DNA of 64,000 nt, taken from positions 1,922,001 to 1,986,000 of the forward strand of contig NZ_CP045484.1 in NCBI RefSeq assembly GCF_009729055.1, written 5' to 3'. Numbering within the stretch: the first letter of the stretch is position 1; each line of letters opens with the position of its first letter. The notes beneath the pieces are model-generated. The model was given only the letters and a program-made list of their open reading frames with translations. It had not been told where the DNA came from and ran no database searches. The position numbers and the translations under genes were made by a program. The DNA comes from Sulfurisphaera ohwakuensis (GTDB lineage: Archaea > Thermoproteota > Thermoprotei_A > Sulfolobales > Sulfolobaceae). Positions 46,185-55,142 of the stretch are shown in pieces.

Positions 46185-46520
46185 TTAATGCTTACAAGTT
46201 TTTTTTTTTTTGCTTAAAACTCCTAATATTTTATATCTATCAAATAATCCTAATGCTCTGCAATTATGATTTTTTATAAAATCTAGGAATGCGTATGAAA
46301 AATCAATATCGTCACTTATAAGTACTCCATTTTCACTAAGTAAAGGATATACTAATTCATACTCAAAACTCTGCCATCTATAAGTATGGTTACTATCATG
46401 TATAAACATTTCAATATTCTTGCCACTGTTCTCATCTATTATGCTTTTAATCGCTCTACTTAAACACTTCAGTATGGGAATCTCTTTTTTCGCGTAAAAA
46501 ATGAGATGAACGAAATACAA
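46185..46520 (-). pseudogene. Methyltransferase remnant (Methyltransf_24-like), N-terminus missing
   Basis: Only about 110 residues survive. The part IEMFIHDSNHTYRWQSFEYE and LVYPLLSENGVLISDDIDFS is the back half of a class I AdoMet methyltransferase of the Methyltransf_24 type (HDxxHxY and a DD pair). The AdoMet-binding N-terminus is missing. The open frame starts at a weak TTG. The IS4-like element begins about 50 bp further on, so the loss of the front may be due to that insertion. Confidence 0.5.
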
Positions 46521-46567
46521 AAAAAAGACTAGTAAACACTAATTTTTTGAGAAAAGTTTGTATATTA

Positions 46568-46648
46568 GAGGGCGGACCTTAACATATGAAGCATGAGAAC
46601 CAAACGAAACGGGTGAAGCCAAATAGAGACTTCACCAGATCCGCCCTC
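46568..46648 (+). promoter_or_regulatory. Hairpin around the start of the IS4-like transposase gene
   Basis: GAGGGCGGA (46568-46576) pairs with TCCGCCCTC (46640-46648). An inner stem GGTGAAG (46612-46618) pairs with CTTCACC (46630-46636). The putative start codon ATG (46586) is within this fold. Similar hairpins enclose starts at 50573 and 53848. Confidence 0.6.
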
Positions 46649-46793
46649 AAGTTAATCTACTCAATTCTCCCTATAATACTTTTCCCAAAGAACTCCTCAA
46701 GGCCTTACTTAAGGCTAAGGAAAACTACTTGAGCAGACTAGGAAACGAGGGATAGAAGAGCCTTGAGAGCCTTGAACCACATCAATGTTAAAG

Positions 46794-47924
46794 ACGTGAC
46801 GTTGTCCAACTTGAGCAAAATTGAAAAATTATCCTGACTATAATATTTCTTTCTATAAAATTATTCATAATATTTAACTAGAAAAGATTATATAATATGT
46901 ATTAATAAATATAATACAAATAATTGTACAGTTTTGCAATAAAATTCGTTATACTCACAACTAAAACTAGTAAGCAAGCCTTGTTAATTAACTAGTACCC
47001 TTGTCCTAATCCTCGTTAAGAGTACTTCAAGATTACGATAGAGGTTAAGGAAGAAGACCTCTATCACAACACCCCTCAAAGTCGTTACAGAAGCCTTACC
47101 TTCCCTAATCTTAACCCCTCAACCTGAAGCCTAGCAGAACTAACACCAGGCCCTATCAGCCATTAACTTAACGCCATCAAAGGAAAAGGCCAAATCACTC
47201 AAATTAGCCAACCTTAAAACCCCTAACAAAATTAGTCCTCCTTTCAACAAACCTTAAAGCCAAAGTAGGACTTACCATGCTTCCTACCCCAACCACCCTT
47301 ATACTTCCTAAATCTTGTAAAATACTTGAGCTTAGAAACAGTATAACCCATGAGGAGAAAATCGTCGTCAATCTCATCAAGATCAAGTGAGATCTTCTCT
47401 AGACCAGTTTGAAAACTCCTCTTCCCCTCACGGAAGAATCGATTATGTGGTAGTCCTCGAATTTGTCGTTTTTTCTCTCCCTACCTCAAGTTCTTTCTCT
47501 ATACTCTTTGATCACCTTGTCTAAGGCCTTGTTTATCCATTAGGGTTGTCCACATTGTTTCTCCCTCATCGACAACTGTTTCTTGTAATCTCTTATAGAA
47601 GAAGAATATTGTACCCTTTGGTGGGACTTTCCCACCCAAGAATTTCATGAACATTTTACTATCCCTAATTTCTCCCTCTAAGTTATTCCAAGAGATATCG
47701 TAGACGAAATTGATTAAGAGTGTTTTGAGGAGTAATATAACGTCCCACTTGGGTTTCTTGGAGTAATTCAAGTTTACTCCTAAACGTTTCCCATGGAAAT
47801 ACTTTATCAACCTTGAGCAAAAGGTCTTTCTCAGTTGAAAGTGTCTTCATAATATTATCTCATCCCAATTCTTATTAATATTACTCATCAATTTCCATTT
47901 TTATCATCTTAGACAACGTCACGT
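46794..47924 (-). mobile_element. IS5-family element, copy B (1131 bp, frame-broken)
   Basis: The two ends are perfect 13-bp inverted repeats: ACGTGACGTTGTC (46794-46806) and GACAACGTCACGT (47912-47924). An alternative reading is a 9-bp terminal repeat flanked by a 4-bp target duplication ACGT. The copy matches copy A (23936-25066) with few differences, and carries the same frame breaks in its minus-strand transposase (47499-47810 holds KPKWDVILLLKTLLINFVYD). It is inserted in the front part of the IS4-like gene. Confidence 0.8.
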
Positions 47925-48940
47925 GAGAAAAGCAATCAAGGAATTGGAAAGAAAGCATTAAGAGAGGCGAGGGATAGAAGAGTAGCAATAGACCTCCACG
48001 CAATACCACAAGAATAAAACATTATTAAGTAAGCCAACTAAGGGGGCTAGGGACTAGTCCAAGCAGTAATCTTTCTATTAGGAAGAAAAAGAGCCTTCTT
48101 AGACGCTTTACCAATAACAATAAAAAGAATAGCCGAGGACTTCAAGAAGGTAATGCAAGTTCTTAAGGAAGAGTTGGATAACGAGAGACTTAAACTCGTC
48201 ATGGTCTTTGCAGATAGGGAGTTTGCGGTAAATGATGTGATCAAGTTTCTCTTGGATATGGGTTTGGACTTTGTCATAGTTGCCAAGGTTCAAACGTATA
48301 TGAAGTATGAAAAGAGGCTTAAGAAAGTTGATGGTGATTATGCCGGGGTGAGGTATATTGGTTTCTTGTGTGTGAGGCATGATTCTGGTGTTTATCTAGT
48401 TATACTAAAGAGGGAGGATGGTAAGGTTATAGGGTTTTTTGGTTAGGGGTGAAAGGGATGTTCAAGGGGCTGTTGTTTTGGCTGAGATGTATAGGAGGTG
48501 GGGTGTTGAGACTGCTTTTCGTTACTAAGAGGAGTTTAGGATTAGGACTTGTGATGTTAGGAAGGAGTTGGTTCTTGTCCTTCTTTCCTATTTTCTTTTG
48601 AATGTTTGTTTTTTGATACGTTCTTGGAGGAGAGTGAGGTTGTGGGAGTTTTGTGAATCTCTCTTGGAAGGGCTTGAGGTATCGCGTAACTCAAGGAATC
48701 AGAAGGGTAGGGTAAGGGTGTTATCACGGAAGGGGTTTCCCCTCAAGTCAAGTTGATTCTATGCTTCTCTTATTATTCACGTTAAATAAATTGTATATCT
48801 CTAGTATATTCAAGAAAAGTATTATTTATTAGCTACAATAGGCCGAAATATGTGATATTTTATCGTAAATTAATTAAATTAAATTCAATTTATTCTAAGT
48901 TTTAATTTATCTTGCAATAAACGAGATTCCCATACTGACG

Positions 48941-49238
48941 TTAATCTATTAGTCCTACAAGAACAATTAAAGAGCTTTACCGCGAAATCTACAATAATTG
49001 ACGAGATCTGGACTTACCTTAGGGTTAGACATGGTCCCAAGAGGGAGAACTTATGGATTTGGAATGCCCTAGCTGATGGTACGCCCTTCTTTACTTCTGG
49101 TGATAGGGATTATGAGACTTTTCGCTTTCTATTGAGTTCTCTACCTAAGAGTAAGGTTAATTATACTGACGATTACTCTGTTTATCAAGCCCTTGATAAT
49201 CATATTGCGAGCAAGAAGTATACTTATACAGTTGAGAA
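48941..49238 (+). pseudogene. IS1-family transposase, internal fragment
   Basis: A continuous frame encodes VLQEQLKSFTAKSTIIDEIW, YLRVRHGPKRENLWIWNALA and VNYTDDYSVYQALDNHIASK, the IS1 DDE core with its first two Asp residues. It is very close to the corresponding part of the remnant at 23150-23940, and keeps the AAGG that is missing there. Both ends are gone: the zinc ribbon on the left and the C-terminus after YTYTVE on the right. Confidence 0.7.
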
Positions 49239-49249
49239 GCTCCACATGC

Positions 49250-49546
49250 TTAGCCTCTAACAAACCTATGGGGATAACGAGTCCAGTGCGTCTCCCTCGT
49301 CAAAGTCCCTGACGTTAGCTTCCTTACCCTAGGTACTCTAAAACTCTTTTTAACAATACCCTTGTAAACACTATCCTTTATAACGTGATAACAAATACTG
49401 GCAAGTTTTCCCGCAAGAGCACAAGTAGCCTTAGTAGCACTCTTCCCCTAGCAACAAGCCTCTCATAATACTCCTTGAAAGGCTCAGACTTCCTAGCAAC
49501 CAAGAAGAGAACCCTACGCAAATACTTATTACCCATTAGCATTTTA
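49250..49546 (-). pseudogene. IS110-family transposase, C-terminal fragment
   Basis: The minus strand reads MGNKYLRRVLFLVARKSEPF, KEYYERLVARG and, after a frame shift, ATKATCALAGKLASICYHVI and DSVYKGIVKKSF. This is the final helical part of IS110/IS116/IS902 transposases (Gly-Asn-x-x-Leu-Arg-Arg and the last helices). The N-terminal part of an IS110 gene is at 21101-21443, but nothing shows that both came from one copy. The ISH3-like element is attached to its 5' side. Confidence 0.6.
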
Positions 49547-49564
49547 CCCTAGACCCCAATTTCA

Positions 49565-50573
49565 TCACCCCGAAAATAATTCAAGAGAGTTAAAAAGTGG
49601 ATAAAATAATTTAACTAAATATTCTTGCAAAATAGTAATATTATCTTGCAAGAGCAAGATGGTTAGGAGTAAGCGGAAGTCTTCCTTGCTCGTTGTCCCC
49701 TTGAGGAGCAAGTATAGTGTATAGGTTAACATTGCTAGGAGGAAGATGAATAATCGGAATAGCCAACTCCTTGATGAGGTAAAGATTAGGAAAGATTTGA
49801 TTAACTTGTATGATGTTTCTATTGGTGTCCTAACCTTGTTATACCATTTTACAACAATACTCCTATTTACGTCTAGGTTTGTCCCCTTTGCCAAGTACTC
49901 CTTTTCCCTACCGTGATGTACTATTAGCCTAAAGGTTGCCTTCTTACCATTTGACTTTGCAGTATAATCCCCGTCAAAATTTCTATGTATTCCAACCTTT
50001 TCCACTGGTACTCCAATGATGAAGTTAAACCTTGATAAGTAGTTGATCACGTCTACTGAATAGAATCCGGCATCTAGTGTTACTAGTTCTATTTCTAGGC
50101 CCAATGCTAGTATTTGTTGTATTAGGTTTTCAACTATCTCTAGTCTTGTCATTCTATGCGTGTGAATGCTAGTATTAGTGTTTTTTTCTTTATTCTTGTT
50201 GTTGCTGTTGCGTAATTCTATGCGTAATCTTTTTCTGAGTCGCTTAGTCCTTCTATTGGTTTTCCATTGTATTTTATTGACGTTAGTCTATTGATATTTT
50301 TACACGTTTTCTTCCGCCTAGTTCCTTGATGGAGATTGTTTTGATCATGTTTAGTATTTGTTCTATTATTTGTGGTTGTTCTTGCACGTAGTTTCTTACT
50401 GTTTGTGGTGAGATACCAAACTCTTTTGCCTTGTTTTCTACTGAATCTTTTGTTAGTGCTGCTGTTACAAGTGTTTTCTTGACTTCTTCTGCCTTTCTTC
50501 CCTTTATGATGGAAAATAATTTTTCCTTGATTTGTGCAAGTGTTTTTGGGTGGACGGAGCCTGGTATTATCAA
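49565..50573 (-). pseudogene. ISH3-like DDE transposase, broken
   Basis: The first frame (from a TTG at 50573) gives IIPGSVHPKTLAQIKEKLFS and a helix-turn-helix FGISPQTVRNYVQEQPQI. After stops near 50283 and 50160 the protein resumes in other frames with SIKYNGKPIEGLSDSEKDYA, then LVTLDAGFYSVDVINYL with the second Asp, and NKVRTPIETSYKLIKSF with the final Glu. Two in-frame stops or shifts mean it is inactive. The LDxGFYSVDVI pattern is typical of the ISH3 family. Confidence 0.7.
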
Positions 50574-50610
50574 GTATTTCTCCCCCTAAAGTAATACCAC
50601 TCCGTCCACC
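50549..50610 (-). promoter_or_regulatory. Long hairpin over the ISH3-like transposase start
   Basis: GGTGGACGGAG (50549-50559) pairs perfectly with CTCCGTCCACC (50600-50610). Just inside, TGGTATTA (50562-50569) pairs with TAATACCA (50592-50599). The TTG start at 50573 lies inside the loop. In an RNA of the transposase strand this would hide the start region. It is one of three such cases in the IS block. Confidence 0.65.
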
Positions 50611-50693
50611 TTAACTTTTATTACAAAATTTTCAAGATAATAGATAATTACTCTTTGAAATTATTTTTGTAAAATGAATTTGGGGTCTAGGGG

Positions 50694-51124
50694 ATATTTT
50701 GTTTGGTTAATTTTTAAAAAGTTTTCAAGGTGACCTTAAACTGCAAGGATTTTCCTATAAATGCTAACCAGTTCTCCCTTTGTTACTGTTAGTTTGCTTT
50801 GAGAATTGCTAAGGCCTTGTTGATAACCTTTAATTCCATGGTTGAATATTTTCGTTTTTTCAAGATATTTTTTTGCTATCATAATACCTTGTTTTCTTTG
50901 CATAATGTTAACTACGTTCAACCCCTTGAGTAATTTGATTGCAACCTCCTACTCGGGGTTTGATCCCCTCTTGTTTTCTAGGGGCTTCACAGCCAGCCCC
51001 CTTGAATGAGGTTTTGTCCCTTAGAGGGTTTGGGCTTATGTTGTTTCTCTCCTTCCTAGCTTATTTGTTTTTCTCTTGTAATACTTGGTTTTATTCGTTC
51101 TCTTGTTTTGCGTGGATTCCCTGT
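50694..51124. other. Unassigned stretch between two insertion sequence remnants
   Basis: About 430 bp. A minus-strand frame (50736-50921) encodes a 61-residue product, MQRKQGIMIAKKYLEKTKIF and further, that I cannot place. At 50940-51010 GC-rich segments (CGGGGTTTGATCCCC and AGGGGCTTCACAGCCAGCCC) can fold, which may be the old end of an insertion sequence. Confidence 0.3.
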
Positions 51125-51530
51125 AGGAGGAGGACTAATTTTGTATTTTAAGATTGGGTTGGCTAATTTGAGTGATCTTGCCTTTTGTTTTGATGGTTTT
51201 AAGGTTATGGGGGCTTGGGCTTCTAGGAGAGATGTTTTGGTTAGGGTTGTTGTTGCTGCTAGGTTTCGTGTTGAGGGTAGTGGTCTTGTGATTAGGGAGG
51301 CTGGGGCTTCGGCAACTACTATAAGGAGTGTAGTAGTGTAAGTGTTTTTTTCTCAACTTTTATCATGATCTTGTGATGCTTTCAACAAGGATAAGGACGA
51401 AGGTGTTGATTGTTCTCTCTTGAACTTGTATTTGGTTGGTGTGATGAGTCTTGTTTAGTTGTGGGGTTTGATGTTTTGTTTTAAATCTGTACAATTATTT
51501 CTAATTATATTATTACACTTTCCATATAGT
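51125..51530 (+). pseudogene. Remnant related to the 3' part of the IS5-family copies
   Basis: On the plus strand GGAGGACTAATTTTG, TTGGCTAATTTGAGTGATC and later CTGTACAATTATTTCTAATT match the reverse complement of 24060-24390 (IS5 copy A) with many changes. The frame reads LANLSDLAFCFDGFKVMGAW and VAARFRVEGSGLVIREAG, presumably the C-terminal half of a related transposase. It is a diverged older relative, not a third recent copy. Confidence 0.5.
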
Positions 51531-51702
51531 TCTTTTTATCATAATTTAATATACAATTATATTTTATATGGATGTGATAGTTTTTCAATTTTTGCTTCAT
51601 TTCATAGTTTACGGTAATTTTAATTCAAAATATCTCAAGAATTTACATTTTTATAAGTAATTATCTCTATACTCAAATATAAATTTATTCAATTATTTAC
51701 AT

Positions 51703-52173
51703 CTTGTACATCGTCTCGACATCACCCTTGCCAAGGGAGAGGACAAGAGGAGCTATTGGGAACTCTTAGTACAACTATGGAATAAGTATAATGTTGGGAT
51801 AATTGTTGCTAATTGTGCTAAGGCACTAGATAGTACTAATAACGCTTCACAAATGAAAATAAAGAGACAATACTGCATTGTACGCATGAAACGTAACATG
51901 AGCAAGGGTGAAAGAGAAGAGTTGGACAAACTCGTCAAATTGGCTGAAGAAGGAGAAACTGTGGTTAGCAAGTACAGTGTGCCTAACTACCTTAATACAC
52001 CAAGGGAGGTGTGGAAATGGCTAAAGAGTAACAACCTTGTCGAGTCTTTTAATTCCCTTATGGTGAGGAGGCGTTTCGGCAAGTCCCATTCCCCATGGAG
52101 GATTTTACAAATAGTGCGGGCTATTGCGTATAACCTATTCATTAATTGTCTTATAACTGTAATAATATTATAG
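51703..52173 (+). pseudogene. Transposase remnant (IS256/Mutator-like, uncertain)
   Basis: An open frame without a start encodes WELLVQLWNKYNVGIIVANC, MKRNMSKGEREELDKLVKLA, PREVWKWLKSNNLVESFNSL and MVRRRFGKSHSPWRILQIVR. The NNLVESFNSLMVRRR part resembles the C-terminal acidic region of IS256-like transposases. The 5' portion is absent. Flanks hold no clear terminal repeats. Confidence 0.45.
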
Positions 52174-52332
52174 TTGTCCTTATTTTTTATCTTTACTCAG
52201 TATATATTTGGATTATTTCTTTATAGAATTGTACTAATTCAAAGAGAAAATTACAATTCACAATGGAGATCTGAATTACTTGACTTAGGCAATAGTGTAT
52301 ATATAGAAAAAGAGCATATCTACACATTAATA

Positions 52333-53379
52333 TTATAAGGTTTTATTACTGTAAAAATTATTAAGAATTATTTCGGTAGCCTTATTTCTAATCGTTAGAA
52401 ATAATAGGATAGCAAATATTCTTTTTACTAGCGAAGTCCATGATATATTACCTTCTATAGCTTGCTTTATTAGTCTAATTAATATCGAGTTCCATGGTGG
52501 CAACTTGGCCTTATACTCGCATTCAAAATACTTGTTTAAAATATAGAGCCAAAATTCACAATCTAATATTCTATTCATAATAATCTTTTTATATTCAAAT
52601 TCTTTAATAACAAAAGATAATGTTCTATAATCATTTAAATGTCTATTCATGGTACATACTATCTTCCTTTCATTTGCTAAAAAATCCTCATAGCTAGATG
52701 AATTAGCGATAGAAGTTTTTCCAGATCCTATTCTATAATAGGTTAATCTTTCTGGAATATGTAAAATATTTCCTTCCATTACGGAAATCATAAATAAAGG
52801 CAAGTCTAGCATTAAATCGAATTGTTCAATATAATCTTTATATTTTTCTAATAATTTTCTTTTAATTGTGATTGAGCTATGATTATGATGAATAAAGGGA
52901 AATTCCTTATAAATTAACGGAAAATTTTGTTTGGAAATTAGTACTTCTTTATGAGGTTGATTTTTCTCATAGGCTTCAAATAACTTTTTATCATTAATCT
53001 CTCTCCCTCTACTATCAATATACGTTTGCAAATTATGAACTAAAACTATATCGTTATATTTATCGAATATTTTACTAATATGCTCAATTTTATGTTTATC
53101 AAATAAATCATCGTCATCAAGAAAAAAGACTATTTCGACATTTTTATCTAGGTTTTTTATTGCCTCAGACACCTGTTTTCCATACCGTGAGTAATTTGCC
53201 TCGAGTAGTGTTATAGAAATATTTTTATCTATCTTTAAAGTTTCCTTTATAGCTTCTATATCATCTGCTACTATTATTATCTGATTTGGTAATAAGGTTT
53301 GTCTTAGTACAGAATTCAAGGCATCTTGAACATATACATATCTCTTATATGCTGTTATTATTACAGCAGTTTCCATCAT
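52333..53379 (-). CDS. GT2-family glycosyltransferase
   Basis: A 348-residue GT-A enzyme: AVIITAYKRYVYVQDALNSV (donor fold start), QIIIVADDIEAIKETL, and VEIVFFLDDDDLFDKHKIEH with the DxD metal site (near residue 92). The second half is helical (KLPPWNSILIRLIKQAIEG). It stands alone between two IS remnants but has an intact frame, so it is probably still part of the glycan locus. Confidence 0.82.
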   Translation of the reverse strand: MMETAVIITAYKRYVYVQDALNSVLRQTLLPNQIIIVADDIEAIKETLKIDKNISITLLEANYSRYGKQVSEAIKNLDKNVEIVFFLDDDDLFDKHKIEHISKIFDKYNDIVLVHNLQTYIDSRGREINDKKLFEAYEKNQPHKEVLISKQNFPLIYKEFPFIHHNHSSITIKRKLLEKYKDYIEQFDLMLDLPLFMISVMEGNILHIPERLTYYRIGSGKTSIANSSSYEDFLANERKIVCTMNRHLNDYRTLSFVIKEFEYKKIIMNRILDCEFWLYILNKYFECEYKAKLPPWNSILIRLIKQAIEGNISWTSLVKRIFAILLFLTIRNKATEIILNNFYSNKTL

Positions 53380-53825
53380 GTGTCTATTTTATATCATGGC
53401 TTATAAATTAATTTTTTATAGCCTGCATATCGTAGTTAAAAGGTATTATAGCCTCTTATATAAAACATATTAGTCAGACCTATGTAGTATAGGTCATCGT
53501 TTAACGCTTTGTAATATTGCATGATTGCTAAGATTTCCATTCATTACGATATTTTGTAGAGGTAACTCATAGTGCAAGTATTGACATAATAAACAGTGAA
53601 GTTTCATCAATTTTACTAAAAATGATACAATTTCTATGGAAGAGAAAAATATTAAGATAGATAGAAAAATTAGGCATATTTCAATACTATTATTAAAAAA
53701 TTTGAAGATTAACCAAAAGAATAAGAGGAAAACAATGTTTGTATATCAAAGGTAATACTATATGCTTAGTATTATCAAGAGGAGAAGAAAGGTAGAAGAA
53801 CGAGAAGAACAAGAAACGGATAAAA
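53380..53825. other. AT-rich spacer with no gene
   Basis: About 450 bp containing the promoter of the minus-strand GT2 gene. No frame or fold of note was seen. Confidence 0.4.
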
Positions 53826-53887
53826 CGAGGGACTCCATTTCCCCATTATGATAACATCTTCATCCTTAACGGGGTTGGAGTCCCTCG
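53826..53887 (+). promoter_or_regulatory. Hairpin around the start of the transposase remnant
   Basis: CGAGGGACTCCA (53826-53837) pairs perfectly with TGGAGTCCCTCG (53876-53887). The ATG at 53848 lies in the loop. Also seen are CCCC (53841-53844) with GGGG (53871-53874) just inside, giving a longer stem. Confidence 0.65.
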
Positions 53888-54755
53888 CAATACAATCTGT
53901 ATTAGAAGGACTTAACGTTATCTCCCCTGAATCCCCACAAACGCAAAAATACCCCCACCAACAGAAAACAGAGGAAAAGAATACTTATACTTGACAAGAC
54001 AAGGACAAAAAGCACTACAAGAAAAGAAAACCTTCAAATTCTACTCACTCTACGGGAAAACGAAAAGAGAGCCAAGCGTACTAGCTGTGGACGAGACAGG
54101 AACAACTATAAAAGAACAAGAAAAGGTCAAGAACCTCAACTTGTATAACCGGAAGAGAAAAGGAGTAAAGGCAAGATCACTAGACCTAGTATATCCAGTG
54201 AGGTTAACCCTCCTCGTAGAGATAGCTGACTTGAATGAAAGCCCATCGCAATTCCTACTCCAAAGCGTGAAAGAGGTCTCACAGTACGTTCAAATTGATT
54301 ACATGCTGACGCGGGATTCTTGAGTTTAAACGTGATGAGGGAAATGCTCATCAAGACAATAATAATGGGTAAGTCCAGCTTGAAGGTTTTTAAGGAACTC
54401 TCTATTCTTCCTCTTGTCGAGAAGATCTTTAAGGTTGAAGATAGGGTTTACGTTGCTTATAGGATTATTAAGATTGATGGTCTTTATTATTATGACGTTG
54501 TTTACGTTAAGGGGAAACCTGATTTTTACTTTTGTTTCGAATTTTCTTGGCGATCCTTATGAGTTGGCTGAGGAGGGCTTCAAGGTCAGGAAGGCTAGGA
54601 TAAGGTACGTTAGGAAGTTGGGGAACAAGGTCTTTCTTTTTCTTTATTATACTGTCCTAGATTCTGCGTGGAATCTCGTGAATCACTTGTTCTTCAATTT
54701 TGTTTATCCCGGTAGAAAACCATTACCTTTTGATTCTTTCGTTAGGCTTCTTTAA
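53826..54755 (+). pseudogene. DDE transposase remnant with start-codon hairpin
   Basis: It starts at the ATG at 53848 (MITSSSLTGLESLAIQSVLE), shifts frame, and continues in the next frame as KTFKFYSLYGKTKREPSVLA, VDETGTTIKEQEK (first Asp). Later frames give KVEDRVYVAYRIIKIDGLYY and GDPYELAEEGFKVRKARIRY, then LDSAWNLVNHLFFNFVYPG. Three frames are needed, so it is dead. Family is uncertain, within the IS4/ISH3-like DDE group. Confidence 0.6.
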
Positions 54756-55142
54756 CTCCTTTTTGTTGAGTGTATACTCTATGCACGTCTTTTTTATCAC
54801 GTTATAAAAATTCAAAATTCTTCATTTTCTTCTAGTTATACACGCTATGTTTGATTCAAATTATCCGAATATGTTATGTTTTATAAATGCTATATTAACT
54901 TTCTTTATATCAATCTCTTGTTGAAAGACTTAATATTATATCTTTCATAGGAAATAATTTAGTGAAACACCACTGCATAATAAATTTATTAAATGACCTT
55001 TGTTTACATCAAGTAAAAATATTAAAGTAATGTCATTACTATACGCCGAAAATTTTTAGAAATATAAATATCCTAGCGTCAATACTATGGAACATCACTG
55101 ACTAGTAAAGCTTATTATTATATTCTTATAATTTATACAAGA
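54756..55142. other. AT-rich promoter region of the second carbamoyltransferase
   Basis: About 390 bp without a gene. TTATAATTTATAC lies just upstream of the ATG at 55143 and is a possible TATA box. No other feature seen. Confidence 0.4.

Larger units (their letters stand above)
46568..48757 (+). mobile_element. IS4-superfamily element interrupted by IS5 copy B
   Basis: The first 226 bp carry a hairpin with an ATG (46586) and the transposase start MKHENQTKRVKPNRDFTRSA. The IS5-family copy sits at 46794-47924. The transposase then continues as VMVFADREFAVNDVIKFLLD (the second Asp), RYIGFLCVRHDSG, MYRRWGVETAFRY (the Y-R-E signature of IS4-type enzymes) and LLSYFLLNVCFLIRSW. Several frameshifts and stops are present, so it is dead even without the insertion. 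Exact right end is not clear; it ends near 48757. Confidence 0.65.
49547..50693 (-). mobile_element. ISH3-like insertion sequence with 19-20 bp terminal inverted repeats
   Basis: CCCTAGACCCCAATTTCAT at the left and its near-complement ATGAATTTGGGGTCTAGGG at the right bound a unit of about 1.15 kb. Inside is a broken DDE transposase on the minus strand. The left side abuts the IS110 fragment. A further match continues inwards, with AATAATT-type sequence at both ends. Confidence 0.75.
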
